From Crickella sp963642455 (lineage in GTDB: Bacteria > Bacillota > Clostridia > Peptostreptococcales > Anaerovoracaceae): DNA of 23,225 bases. Shown here in pieces: positions 1-7,869 of the stretch. How positions within the stretch are numbered: position 1 is the stretch's first letter; each line of letters opens with the position of its first letter. A program made the translations under genes and the position numbers. Where the stretch lies: positions 1-23,225 of the forward strand of contig CAVIGM010000023.1 of the NCBI GenBank assembly GCA_963642455.1. Direction: 5' to 3'. The notes beneath the pieces are model-generated. The model was given only the letters and a program-made list of their open reading frames with translations. It ran no database searches and was not told the origin of the DNA.

Positions 1-18
1 TAATTAAGGAGGAATAAT

Positions 19-918
19 ATGTTATTAGCACTTCAAATTGTATTAGGCATTGGATTTGCCGGCACAGGCATTGGAATGTTTGCAAAGATTGCCAAGGATC
101 CAGCTAAGAAGGCAGAGATGAAGGAAGCTTCTGGAAAGAAGTGGGCACAGGCAATGTTCGTAGGAGTTCTTGCTAACTTCGTTGATACTCTTGGTTGCGG
201 ATCATTTGCTCCATCAACATTCATGTACAAGGCATTCGGAAACATCGAAGACATTAATATCCCAGGAACACTGAATGTTGGAGACACATTCCCTGTAATC
301 TTTGAGGCACTTATCTTCACAGCTTCCATCGAATGCGATCCTGTTTTCCTTATCAGCATGCTCGTTGCAGCTGCAGTAGGTTCATTCTCATTCGCTACAA
401 TCGTAACAAAGTGGGATAAGCAGAAGATCAGAATTGGTATGTCAATCTGCATGCTTGCTTGCATTCCAGTTATGCTCTGCAGAAACTTCGGATTTGGACC
501 TTTCGGTGAGATCGGTACTGCTATCGGTCTTACAGGCTGGAAGTTCATCCTTGCTGTAGTACTCAACGTTCTTTGGGGCGCACTTATGGATATCGGATTT
601 GGTCTCTATGCTCCATGTATGGCTACTTGCCTTATGCTCGGAGTTAACGGCTCAACATGCTTCCCAGTATTCATGGGTTCATGCGCACTCCTGATGCCAT
701 GCTGCTCAATCGAGTTCATCAAGACAGGAAGATTTGACTCCGTATATACAATCGGTAACTTCGCCGGCGGAATGGTTGGTGTATTCATTGCTTGGAAGTT
801 CGTTACTAACCTTTCAATGTTCTGGGTTGTTAACCTCGTATGCGCAGTTCTTCTTTGGACTTCATACACAATGCTTCATGACTACAAGATTGACAAGGCT
901 AAGGCAGCTAACGCTTAA
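19..918 (+). CDS. TSUP-like (TauE/SafE-type) membrane permease
   Basis: A 299-residue integral membrane protein with a strong AGGAGG site 7 bases before the ATG, so the start is complete although it lies at the window edge. About eight hydrophobic segments form two similar halves. Each half carries a small-residue, Pro-rich loop (DTLGCGSFAPS near residue 56; DIGFGLYAPC near 190), and a PGTLNVGD stretch follows the first loop. That layout fits the TSUP sulfite/sulfonate exporter superfamily, which moves small anions across the cytoplasmic membrane. The substrate cannot be read from the sequence. The protein is unusually Cys-rich for a permease (12 Cys, including PCMATC and MPCC), which might reflect thiol or sulfur handling, but that is inference. 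The gene ends just before a combined promoter/terminator. Family call moderate, function open. Confidence 0.6.
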   Translation: MLLALQIVLGIGFAGTGIGMFAKIAKDPAKKAEMKEASGKKWAQAMFVGVLANFVDTLGCGSFAPSTFMYKAFGNIEDINIPGTLNVGDTFPVIFEALIFTASIECDPVFLISMLVAAAVGSFSFATIVTKWDKQKIRIGMSICMLACIPVMLCRNFGFGPFGEIGTAIGLTGWKFILAVVLNVLWGALMDIGFGLYAPCMATCLMLGVNGSTCFPVFMGSCALLMPCCSIEFIKTGRFDSVYTIGNFAGGMVGVFIAWKFVTNLSMFWVVNLVCAVLLWTSYTMLHDYKIDKAKAANA

Positions 919-925
919 TCGCTGA

Positions 926-955
926 TTGGCAAAGATATCATTAGCATGATATAAT
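926..955 (+). promoter_or_regulatory. Promoter for the YcxB-like gene, abutting a terminator
   Basis: TTGGCA (926-931), an 18-base spacer and TATAAT (950-955), with a TG at 947-948 that makes an extended -10. The predicted start near 962 lies inside the left arm of the terminator hairpin at 956-989. Confidence 0.6.
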
Positions 956-989
956 AGTGACCGTCCTATAATAGGGCGGTCACTTTCTT
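956..989 (+). terminator. Intrinsic terminator of the TSUP-like gene
   Basis: The stem pairs 956-967 with 973-984 with one G-U pair and a 5-base loop, followed by a T-rich tail to 989. It sits 38 bases after the stop codon. Confidence 0.85.
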
Positions 990-1024
990 AAGAAAACAAT
1001 AGAAAACAAGGCGGAGGATAGATT

Positions 1025-1588
1025 ATGCAATTTGGAAATGAATACGAAATGACAAGAAAGAGATACAACTTTTGGTCTGTACCAATCTGTTATTACACAC
1101 CTGTTTTCTGGATATATGTAGTTATTTTCGGGATATCAACATTTGCCTTGGTGTACTTCAAGGCTCATGGTGTTGCGGTAAAGTGGCAGACTCTTGCTGC
1201 ATTTATGATGTTCATCTCTGTATATAGAGGTATCGCATATAAGTGGATGACAGCTGATAAGCAATATAGATTGACCAAGATGGAGGTCTTCAAGGACAAG
1301 CCATGGAAGTGCAAGGTTGAAGTTAATGATGGCGGTGTTAAGATTATCGCTAACGGAAAGACAATGACACACCTTAAGTGGAATCAGATCAATGAATTCC
1401 AGGAAGGAAAGACATTCTATGATTTAACTTGCACTACATCACTTGGCGATGACAAGGCAAGGCTTGACAAGGATTGCTTCACAAAGGGTGATGCAGAGAG
1501 CTTCAAGAAATATATGCTTGAGAATCATGCGGATATTCCATATAGACAAGTAGATAGGAAGTGGAATAGGAACAAGCATCAGCTTTAG
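1025..1588 (+). CDS. YcxB-like membrane protein
   Basis: A 187-residue protein preceded by GGAGG about 8 bases before the ATG. Two hydrophobic helices lie at about residues 16-46 and 56-74. They are followed by a soluble, basic C-terminal half of alternating beta strands (for example GGVKII and HLKWNQINEFQEG). Two N-terminal helices plus a PH-like beta domain is the shape of the YcxB family, whose function is unknown. The gene has its own promoter overlapping the upstream terminator, so it looks monocistronic. The stop codon runs directly into a CATTGR hexamer repeat. The family call rests on shape and the W-x-x-I/V pattern, not on a search. Confidence 0.55.
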   Translation: MQFGNEYEMTRKRYNFWSVPICYYTPVFWIYVVIFGISTFALVYFKAHGVAVKWQTLAAFMMFISVYRGIAYKWMTADKQYRLTKMEVFKDKPWKCKVEVNDGGVKIIANGKTMTHLKWNQINEFQEGKTFYDLTCTTSLGDDKARLDKDCFTKGDAESFKKYMLENHADIPYRQVDRKWNRNKHQL

Positions 1589-1618
1589 CATTGACATTGA
1601 CATTGACATTGGCATTGG
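1589..1618. repeat. Hexamer tandem repeat CATTGR x5
   Basis: Five consecutive hexamers: three CATTGA, then two CATTGG. The tract starts at the base after the TAG stop of the YcxB-like gene. The region from 1619 to 1683 shows nothing else recognisable. Confidence 0.85.
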
Positions 1619-1683
1619 CTTTAGCAAATGCATGAATTATCTGCAAATTTTCCAGTTAGATAATAATTGAAATCGACTTACAT

Positions 1684-1707
1684 CGGGCTCACTTTCGAGC
1701 CCGTTTT
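1684..1707 (+). terminator. Intrinsic terminator after the YcxB-like gene
   Basis: Perfect 7-bp stem CGGGCTC (1684-1690) / GAGCCCG (1697-1703) with a 6-base loop and a TTTT tail. Confidence 0.85.
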
Positions 1708-1730
1708 ATAATGCTATATGCACGAATATT

Positions 1731-1764
1731 TCTCGAGGGAACCCCGCGAAATCTCGAGTGAACC
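1731..1764. promoter_or_regulatory. Two operator-like direct repeats upstream of dnaE
   Basis: TCTCGAGGGAACC (1731-1743) and TCTCGAGTGAACC (1752-1764) match at 12 of 13 positions and are offset by 21 bp, two helical turns. Each contains the palindrome CTCGAG. The second copy covers the -35 region of the dnaE promoter. The arrangement suggests a regulator site; which protein binds is unknown. Confidence 0.45.
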
Positions 1765-1777
1765 TTTTAATTCTATA

Positions 1778-1786
1778 TGCTATAAT
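1778..1786 (+). promoter_or_regulatory. Extended -10 promoter of dnaE, predicted leaderless
   Basis: TGCTATAAT is a perfect extended -10 element. The usual +1, seven bases after its last T, falls at 1793, which is the A of the dnaE ATG. The -35 region (GTGAAC at 1758-1763 with a 17-base spacer) is poor. No purine-rich ribosome binding site precedes 1793. Confidence 0.6.
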
Positions 1787-1792
1787 ACTGAT

Positions 1793-4700
1793 ATGAGTTT
1801 TACACATTTACATGTACATACTGAATATAGTCTTCTTGACGGCATGTCAAGAATCAGCGAGCTGCCATCATATGCGAAGGAGCTTGGCATGGATTCTGTT
1901 GCCATAACAGATCACGGTGCAATGTTCGGCGTGGTGGATTTCTATAAGGCATGCAAGAAGGAGGGCGTCAAGCCTATTATCGGCTGCGAGGTGTATACCG
2001 CAGCTCGAACTTTGTATGATAAGGAAATAGACAAAGACAGAAACCACGGGCATCTGATTCTTCTTGCAGAGAATGAAACAGGATATAAGAACCTGATTAA
2101 GATAGTCTCTAAAGGATATACTGAGGGCTTCTATTTCAAGCCGAGAATTGATAAGGATGTGCTTAGAGAGCATGCAGAGGGCATAATTTGCCTTTCGGGC
2201 TGCCTTGTGGGTAATGTCCAGAGAAAACTTATAAACGGAGATTATGAGGGTGCGAAGAAAGAGGCGCTTGAGCTTCTTGATATTTATGGTGAGAACAATT
2301 TCTTCCTCGAGATACAGAACCATTATCTTAATGAAGATAAGCCTGTAATTGAAGGCCTTAAGAAGCTCTCTGAGGATATAGGCGTGCCTCTTGTTGCAAC
2401 TAATGACGCACACTATCTAAGACGCGAGGACGCGAAGGCTCACGATATTCTGCTTTGCATACAGACGGGCAGCAATATTGATGACGAGAATAGAATGCGC
2501 TTCGAGAACGACCAGTTCTACCTGAAGAGCGAAGCGGAGATGAGAGAGCTCTTTGCTGATATACCTGAGGCCTGCGATATGACGCAGAAGATTGCCGACA
2601 GATGCAATTTCGATTTCACATTCGGAGAATATCATCTGCCGGAATTCATTCCGCCTGATGGCTTAAGCTGCCGAGAATATTTGCGCAAGCTATGCTATGA
2701 GGGCCTTGCAAGAAGATACGGCAAGGAAGCCATGGATGAGGGCTGCGAATATAGAGAAAGACTTGAGATGGAGCTTTCTGTAATTGAGAATATGGGCTAT
2801 GTCGAATATTTCCTGATCGTATGGGATTTCATCGACTATGCGAAGCGTAATGGCATTGTTGTAGGGCCAGGTAGAGGATCGGCGGCAGGCAGCATCGTTG
2901 CATATTCTCTTGCGATTACGGAGATTGACCCTATTAAATATAATCTGATTTTCGAGAGATTTCTTAATCCCGAGAGAGTATCGATGCCGGATATAGATAT
3001 TGACTTCTGCATCGAAAGACGAGGCGAGGTCATTGATTATGTTATCGACAAATACGGCAAGGACAAGGTCTCGCAGATTATTACCTTTGGAACGCTGAAG
3101 GCTAAGGCGGCGGTTCGAGATGTCGCAAGAGTGCTTAATGCAAGCTACGCAGAGGGAGATGCTATCGCAAAGGCTATTCCAAATGACCTTAAGATGACAA
3201 TCGCAAAGGCGCTTGACCTTAATGCGGAGCTTCGTCAAAGATACGAGAGCGAGCCTCTTGTAAAGAGTGTTTTGGACTATTCGATGGCCATTGAAGGCCT
3301 GCCAAGACACGCCTCAACTCACGCGGCTGGCGTTGTAATAAGTAAGCTCCCGCTCGATGAATATGTGCCTTTGTATTCAAGCGATAAGGGCGTTGCGACA
3401 CAGTTCAACATGACGACAATCGAGGAACTTGGGCTTCTCAAGATGGATTTTCTGGGCCTTCGCAACCTTACGGTTATAAGAGATACGCTGCGCCTTATTA
3501 AGGAGAATCACGGCGTCGATATTGACTTCGCAAATATGGATTATGACGATCCGGCGGTCTACAAAATGATCTCTGAGGGAAATACTAAGGGCGTTTTCCA
3601 GCTTGAGAGTGTCGGCATGACAGAGTTCATGAAGAATCTTAAGCCAAGCTGCTTCGAGGATGTCGTGGCCGGAATTTCTTTATATAGACCGGGCCCTATG
3701 GATTCGATTCCTAAATATATCGATAATAAGAAGCATCCTGAGCATGTCAAATACATAGACGAGCATCTTGAGCCGATTCTTGGCGTAACATACGGCTGTC
3801 TTGTTTATCAGGAGCAGGTTATGCAGATCGTTAGAGATTTGGGCGGTTATTCGTATGGCCGTTCGGATCTTGTGCGTCGTGCTATGTCAAAGAAGAAGAT
3901 GGATGTAATGCTCGAGGAGAAGGAGTATTTCATTCACGGCAAGAAGGCGGCGGATGGCAGTGTTGAGATTAAGGGCTGTATTGCGAACGGCATTCCTGAG
4001 AAGGCGGCAGAGGCAATCTTCGAGGATATGGTCAGCTTCGCTCAGTATGCCTTCAACAAATCCCATGCTGCGGCCTATGCGGTTGTAGCCTATGAGACGG
4101 GCTATCTCAAATGCCATTATCCTGTGGAATTTATGGCTGCTCTTATGACAAGTGTCGTAGGAGATTCAAAAGCGATTGCAGGATATGTCAGAAATTGCAG
4201 AGAAATGGGAATCGAAACGCTTCCTCCATCAGTGCTTAGAAGCCAGAGGAATTTCTCGGTTGAGGATGGCAAGATTAGATTCGGACTTCTTTCTGTCAAG
4301 AACGTGGGCACTGGAATAGCAGATGCTATCGTCGAAGCAAGATGCGCAAACGGAGAGCCTGCTAATATTTTCGAGCTGATAAATGGCGTTGACCCAAGAG
4401 AGCTTAACAAGAAGGCGATTGAGTGTCTTATAAAGGCAGGCGCTTTTGACGACATCAACCCTAACAGGGCGGCACAAATTGCAATATGCGATGAGGCTGT
4501 CGGGGCGGCACAGAAGAATGCCCGCAAGCTAAATACAAGGCAGATTTCGCTTTTCCAGATGGATGATATGGAAGGGGCACTTGCGTCGGTACAGGCTAAT
4601 CCGTCACTTCCAAAGGTTGCGAATTTCAACAAGGACCAGCTTCTTGCGATGGAGAAGGAAATGCTCGGAGTATATCTGACGGGGCATCCTCTGGATGCGT

Positions 4701-5365
4701 ATAAGGATATAATCGCCAAATCCGTGAAGCTCTCGACTGCGGATTTGCTCGAGATGGCTGACGATGAGAATGCAAGGCAGTATGACGGAAGATTGGTCGT
4801 TCTTGCCGGAATGCTTAGTAATGTCAAGACCATGATAACAAAGAAGGGCCAGGAAATGGCTCGCTTGCAGCTTGAGGATTATGGCGGTGTTATTGGCGGA
4901 ATTGTATTCTCGAAGGCTTATGAGAGGTACAGACATATAATTGCAAATGATGCGATTGTGGGTATAAAGGCGAAGCTCAGCATAAGGGACGAAGAGGAGC
5001 CGGAGCTTATAATCGATCAAATTGTCGGCATCGAAAGAATCGCGGAACTTGCCGGTAGTGGAAACGGCGCTTACTCGAACCGAGGCGGCAAGGCGTATTC
5101 GCCTTCGATGCAAGGCGGCGCAAGGCAAGAGCGCTATCTGAAGCTCAGGGTAACACAGGATGTGATGGCGGAGCATGGCGACAGCAAGGGCATCCTTTAC
5201 CATATACTTGACGTCCTGTCTATGTATCCGGGCGATACCGAGGTACTTGTATACCTTCCAAACGGCAAGACGATACGTGCCGAGAAGTCACATTCTGTCG
5301 CAATAAGCGAGGAACTTGAGCAGAGACTAAGGAAGATTCTTGGAGAGGAGAATGTTAAATTCTAA
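1793..5365 (+). CDS. dnaE: DNA polymerase III alpha subunit
   Basis: A C-family replicative polymerase of 1190 residues, within the usual DnaE size and distinct from PolC. The N-terminal PHP domain (about 1-210) keeps the metal-binding set (H7, H9, D16, H41, E66, the His of HLILLAEN, the Cys of LSGC, and D/H of NDAHY). Palm motifs follow: GPGRGSAAGS, PDIDIDF with D400 and D402, and KMDFLGLRNL with D552. YRPGPMDSIPKYI and the RRAMSKKK finger segment come next, then HhH and OB regions with a Gly/Ser-rich linker near 1085-1110. The ATG at 1793 is chosen because family homology begins at MSFTHLHVHTEYS; an in-frame ATG at 1718 would add 25 unrelated residues. Neither start has a Shine-Dalgarno. 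The stop overlaps the next gene by one base (TAATG). Confidence 0.97.
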   Translation: MSFTHLHVHTEYSLLDGMSRISELPSYAKELGMDSVAITDHGAMFGVVDFYKACKKEGVKPIIGCEVYTAARTLYDKEIDKDRNHGHLILLAENETGYKNLIKIVSKGYTEGFYFKPRIDKDVLREHAEGIICLSGCLVGNVQRKLINGDYEGAKKEALELLDIYGENNFFLEIQNHYLNEDKPVIEGLKKLSEDIGVPLVATNDAHYLRREDAKAHDILLCIQTGSNIDDENRMRFENDQFYLKSEAEMRELFADIPEACDMTQKIADRCNFDFTFGEYHLPEFIPPDGLSCREYLRKLCYEGLARRYGKEAMDEGCEYRERLEMELSVIENMGYVEYFLIVWDFIDYAKRNGIVVGPGRGSAAGSIVAYSLAITEIDPIKYNLIFERFLNPERVSMPDIDIDFCIERRGEVIDYVIDKYGKDKVSQIITFGTLKAKAAVRDVARVLNASYAEGDAIAKAIPNDLKMTIAKALDLNAELRQRYESEPLVKSVLDYSMAIEGLPRHASTHAAGVVISKLPLDEYVPLYSSDKGVATQFNMTTIEELGLLKMDFLGLRNLTVIRDTLRLIKENHGVDIDFANMDYDDPAVYKMISEGNTKGVFQLESVGMTEFMKNLKPSCFEDVVAGISLYRPGPMDSIPKYIDNKKHPEHVKYIDEHLEPILGVTYGCLVYQEQVMQIVRDLGGYSYGRSDLVRRAMSKKKMDVMLEEKEYFIHGKKAADGSVEIKGCIANGIPEKAAEAIFEDMVSFAQYAFNKSHAAAYAVVAYETGYLKCHYPVEFMAALMTSVVGDSKAIAGYVRNCREMGIETLPPSVLRSQRNFSVEDGKIRFGLLSVKNVGTGIADAIVEARCANGEPANIFELINGVDPRELNKKAIECLIKAGAFDDINPNRAAQIAICDEAVGAAQKNARKLNTRQISLFQMDDMEGALASVQANPSLPKVANFNKDQLLAMEKEMLGVYLTGHPLDAYKDIIAKSVKLSTADLLEMADDENARQYDGRLVVLAGMLSNVKTMITKKGQEMARLQLEDYGGVIGGIVFSKAYERYRHIIANDAIVGIKAKLSIRDEEEPELIIDQIVGIERIAELAGSGNGAYSNRGGKAYSPSMQGGARQERYLKLRVTQDVMAEHGDSKGILYHILDVLSMYPGDTEVLVYLPNGKTIRAEKSHSVAISEELEQRLRKILGEENVKF

Positions 5366-5931
5366 TGAGTAAGGCGATTGTAATATATACATCCAAAAGA
5401 GGCAGTACCAAGCAATATGCGGAGTGGATTGCAGAAGAGCTTGGCTGCGAGGCGATTTCTTATGACGCAGCGCTGAAGAAGGGCAGCGGAGTCAATTTAT
5501 ATGATTATGACTGCATCATCTACGGCGGCTGGATTAGAGGCAGCGGCATTGTGGATTTCGACAGCTTTCGCCTGCTGATTGACGAGGAACTAAGGCCAAG
5601 ACTTATAGTATTTGGCGTTGGCGTTGCCATAGAGTCAGCGGAGAATTACAAGCAGGTATACGAAATCAACTATAAGAAATTTGCGATAGACGGAGCTAAG
5701 AATCCGACCTTATATATTCTGTCGGGAGCGTATGATCCTAAGAAAGTAAATGGCTTCGATGCCATGCTTATGAAGGTGATGAAGCAGGTTCTTAAGAGTG
5801 GAAAAACAACGGAGGGGCAGGCCGACGCGGGGCGGATGCTCGACCGAATTGAGAACGGCATAGACCTTGTGGACCGAGGCAACATACAAGCCCTCATTAA
5901 AGAAGCAAAGAAGATGATCTGCAGCGAATAA
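5365..5931 (+). CDS. Flavodoxin-domain protein
   Basis: A 188-residue cytosolic protein. Residues 4-20 hold the FMN phosphate-binding loop (YTSKRGSTKQYA), followed by a Rossmann-like flavodoxin core (CIIYGGWIRGSGIVDF, LIVFGVGVA). The form resembles the HemG/menaquinol-dependent protoporphyrinogen dehydrogenase-like flavodoxin group rather than small electron-carrier flavodoxins. The role is probably FMN-dependent electron transfer or redox enzyme activity; the partner is unknown. It is translationally coupled to dnaE through the TAATG overlap, so it shares that promoter, an unusual partnership without obvious functional logic. Its stop codon lies in the loop of its own terminator. Confidence 0.8.
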   Translation: MSKAIVIYTSKRGSTKQYAEWIAEELGCEAISYDAALKKGSGVNLYDYDCIIYGGWIRGSGIVDFDSFRLLIDEELRPRLIVFGVGVAIESAENYKQVYEINYKKFAIDGAKNPTLYILSGAYDPKKVNGFDAMLMKVMKQVLKSGKTTEGQADAGRMLDRIENGIDLVDRGNIQALIKEAKKMICSE

Positions 5932-5949
5932 ACGCTGCAGATTTTTTTT
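5917..5949 (+). terminator. Intrinsic terminator of the dnaE-flavodoxin unit
   Basis: Perfect 10-bp stem ATCTGCAGCG (5917-5926) / CGCTGCAGAT (5933-5942) followed by a T run to 5949. The left arm is inside the coding sequence and the TAA stop (5929-5931) is in the loop. Confidence 0.9.
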
Positions 5950-5970
5950 CCTCTTAGAATCAATAGCTTG

Positions 5971-6072
5971 CAAAGACAAGGCGAAAGCCACGTCTCGCAG
6001 AGAGTGTCCACTCAAGAAGCCAATAAAGACAAAAAAGACAAAGCGAAAGCCCCGCCTGCAGACGGGGCCTTC
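5971..6072 (-). repeat. Two diverged copies of a terminator-like unit
   Basis: Unit A (5971-6010) and unit B (6033-6072) share the plus-strand pattern AAAGACAARGCGAAAGCCMCG followed by a hairpin-forming segment. Read on the minus strand, each is a hairpin followed by GGCTTTCGCYTTGTCTTT. B has a strong GC stem; A is decayed. Confidence 0.55.
6045..6072 (-). terminator. Terminator of the purine permease gene
   Basis: Stem GCCCCG (6049-6054) / CGGGGC (6063-6068), extended by three pairs after one mismatch. On the minus strand it is followed by T-rich sequence. It lies about 30 bases past the permease stop. Confidence 0.65.
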
Positions 6073-6100
6073 TTAGGAAGCTTCAAATAAAGTCTAACCT

Positions 6101-7441
6101 TTACTGAAGAAACATATAAATAATGAAGAGTGCTCCGGAAATCCACATTACCGGCTTGATATCCTTAGCGTTGCCTTCAACAAGTCTAAGAACGATCCAG
6201 GAAACGATTCCGAACATGATTCCGTTAGCAATTGATGATGTGAATGGCATCATGATGATTGCGAGGAATCCAGCGATGATATCGCTCATTGGAGCATCTT
6301 CGAACTTAACATTCTTGATCTGAGTCATCATCAGGTAACCTACATATACAAGAGCAGGTGTTGTAGCGAAGCTTGGTACTGAGAGGAAGAGTGGTGAAAG
6401 AACCAGTGATACGAGGAAGAGAATTCCTGTAGTAACTGATGTCAGACCTGTCTTACCGCCTGCAGCAGCTCCAGCTGATGATTCAACGAATGATGTAACT
6501 GTCGATGTACCAACTACAGCACCAACGCAAGTTCCGATAGCGTCGGAGAGGAGAGCCTCTTTAGCTCTTGGGAGGTTGCCGTTCTCGTCGAGAAGGTCAG
6601 CCTTCGAAGCTACACCGATAAGAGTTCCAACTGTGTCGAAAATATCAACATAGAGGAATGAGAATACGATTACAACGAAATCCATAATGTGTGATCCGAT
6701 CCAAGCGAAATCGAAATCCCAGAAGTAGTCAAGCTTAACGCCTGAGAATGAGAAGTTAGGATATACGCTGTATACTCCTGCAGCAGGATCTGGAACATAC
6801 CAGCCTACAGCCTGTGCGATCATTCCGAGAACCCATGTGATGAGGATTCCATAGAAGATAGCTCCTTTTGCGCCCTTCTGAACGAGGATTGCGATTACGA
6901 TGACACCGATAAGTGAAAGTGTAATAGCTGCGTTTGAAAGATCGCCAAGAGCAATTCCGCCTTCAGTTGTTACCGAAACTGCACCGGAGTTCTTGAGTCC
7001 GATGATAGCGATGAAAAGACCGATACCAACGGAGATAGCTGACTTCAGGTTCTGTGGAATGTCATTAACCAGTGACTCTCTGAAGTTAGTGAATGAGAGA
7101 AGGATGAAAAGAATACCTTCTACAAGTACAGCAGCGAGTGCAACCTGCCATGGGCTCTCTGTGCCAACCATAGGGCATACTGTGTATGCGAAGTAAGCGT
7201 TCAGTCCCATTCCGGAAGCAAGTGCTACAGGGTAGTTAGCAAGAAATGCCATTGTCAGTGTAGCTATTGCAGCGGAGATTGCTGTTGCTGTGAAAATTGA
7301 TGCGCTGTCCATTCCTGATGCGGAAAGGATTGATGGGTTAACAGCAAGAATGTAAACCATTGAGAGGAATGTAGTAACTCCTGCAACGACCTCTGTTCTT
7401 ACATCGGTTCCCATCTCTTTGAGTTTGAAGAACTTTTCCAT
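6101..7441 (-). CDS. NCS2-family purine permease (AzgA/PbuG type)
   Basis: A 446-residue protein with about 12-14 hydrophobic helices, the usual length of AzgA-type nucleobase transporters. The N-terminus (MEKFFKLKEMGTDVRTE, then GVTTFLSMVYILAVNPSIL) and the SGMGLNAYFAY segment near residue 76 are hallmarks of the hypoxanthine/guanine/adenine:cation symporters. FVESSAGAAAGGKTGLTSV near 316 is the second conserved segment. It should import purine bases across the cytoplasmic membrane. An AAGGAG site sits about 10 bases before the ATG and a good promoter lies at 7518-7546. The predicted leader of about 70 nt is too short for a purine riboswitch. Family call is firm; exact base specificity is not readable, so no symbol is given. 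Confidence 0.93.
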   Translation of the reverse strand: MEKFFKLKEMGTDVRTEVVAGVTTFLSMVYILAVNPSILSASGMDSASIFTATAISAAIATLTMAFLANYPVALASGMGLNAYFAYTVCPMVGTESPWQVALAAVLVEGILFILLSFTNFRESLVNDIPQNLKSAISVGIGLFIAIIGLKNSGAVSVTTEGGIALGDLSNAAITLSLIGVIVIAILVQKGAKGAIFYGILITWVLGMIAQAVGWYVPDPAAGVYSVYPNFSFSGVKLDYFWDFDFAWIGSHIMDFVVIVFSFLYVDIFDTVGTLIGVASKADLLDENGNLPRAKEALLSDAIGTCVGAVVGTSTVTSFVESSAGAAAGGKTGLTSVTTGILFLVSLVLSPLFLSVPSFATTPALVYVGYLMMTQIKNVKFEDAPMSDIIAGFLAIIMMPFTSSIANGIMFGIVSWIVLRLVEGNAKDIKPVMWISGALFIIYMFLQ

Positions 7442-7496
7442 TTGTGTTAGACTCCTTTTTCTTCTTCCTTAGAAATTTAGAAATAGTTTAATAAAA

Positions 7497-7513
7497 ACGT
7501 ATTCAAAATACGC
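7497..7513 (-). promoter_or_regulatory. Small dyad at the permease transcription start
   Basis: CGTATT (7498-7503) / AATACG (7507-7512) with a 3-base loop, overlapping the predicted +1 near 7511 and followed on the minus strand by five T. It may be an operator or a 5'-end hairpin. Confidence 0.35.
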
Positions 7514-7517
7514 TTTA

Positions 7518-7546
7518 ATTATATTCACGCAATTATTGTGCTACAA
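7518..7546 (-). promoter_or_regulatory. Promoter of the purine permease gene
   Basis: On the minus strand, TTGTAG (7546-7541), a 17-base spacer and a perfect TATAAT (7523-7518). Confidence 0.65.
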
Positions 7547-7799
7547 GAAAAAAGTTCGAGATATATCGAATTTTATGCAAAAAAATCTGCGAAACATGGC
7601 ACAAAGTGGCGAAAAACCGAACAATTTCGGCAAGGAATGTTGGGATTGTTCATTTTTTCTGCGGGCCGAGGAAAGGCCACGAACCGAGAAGATAAGAAGC
7701 GATAGGGACACATTTGCTATGCCTGTGAAGACCACTATAAATTCGCAAGATTTTGCATAATTTTTCTTGAAAAAAAGGCTGATTATCGCCTGAAAATCC
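7547..7799. other. Divergent intergenic DNA with palindromes and a possible upstream promoter
   Basis: This is the central part of a 508-bp stretch without a convincing gene. Visible elements are the dyad TTCGA-6-TCGAA (7555-7570), just behind the permease -35; the dyad CCGAA-CAAT-TTCGG (7617-7630); and a weak plus-strand promoter TTGCTA-16-TATAAA (7714-7741). Open frames here lack ribosome sites and coding character. Confidence 0.4.
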
Positions 7800-7828
7800 T
7801 TGCAAAACAGCAAGCTATCCTCTATAAT
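7800..7828 (+). promoter_or_regulatory. Promoter of rpsB-tsf
   Basis: TTGCAA (7800-7805), a 17-base spacer and a perfect TATAAT (7823-7828). Predicted start near 7835 gives a leader of about 115 nt. Confidence 0.75.
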
Positions 7829-7869
7829 TATTGGGCATGCGTGTGCGTGCAAATATTATATAACTGTCA

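Noticed and set aside
1718..1792. Upstream in-frame ATG extending dnaE by 25 residues
   Set aside because: The added residues do not resemble any DnaE, there is no ribosome site, and the extension covers the promoter.
4117..4833. 238-codon minus-strand frame inside dnaE
   Set aside because: It is antisense to well-conserved dnaE codons, has no ribosome site and reads as Ser/Ile-rich filler.
7442..7511. Purine riboswitch in the permease leader
   Set aside because: The predicted leader is about 70 nt, lacks the conserved purine aptamer segments and shows only a small dyad.
7536..7852. Frames on both strands before rpsB
   Set aside because: They lack ribosome sites and recognisable domains and overlap the permease and rpsB promoters.
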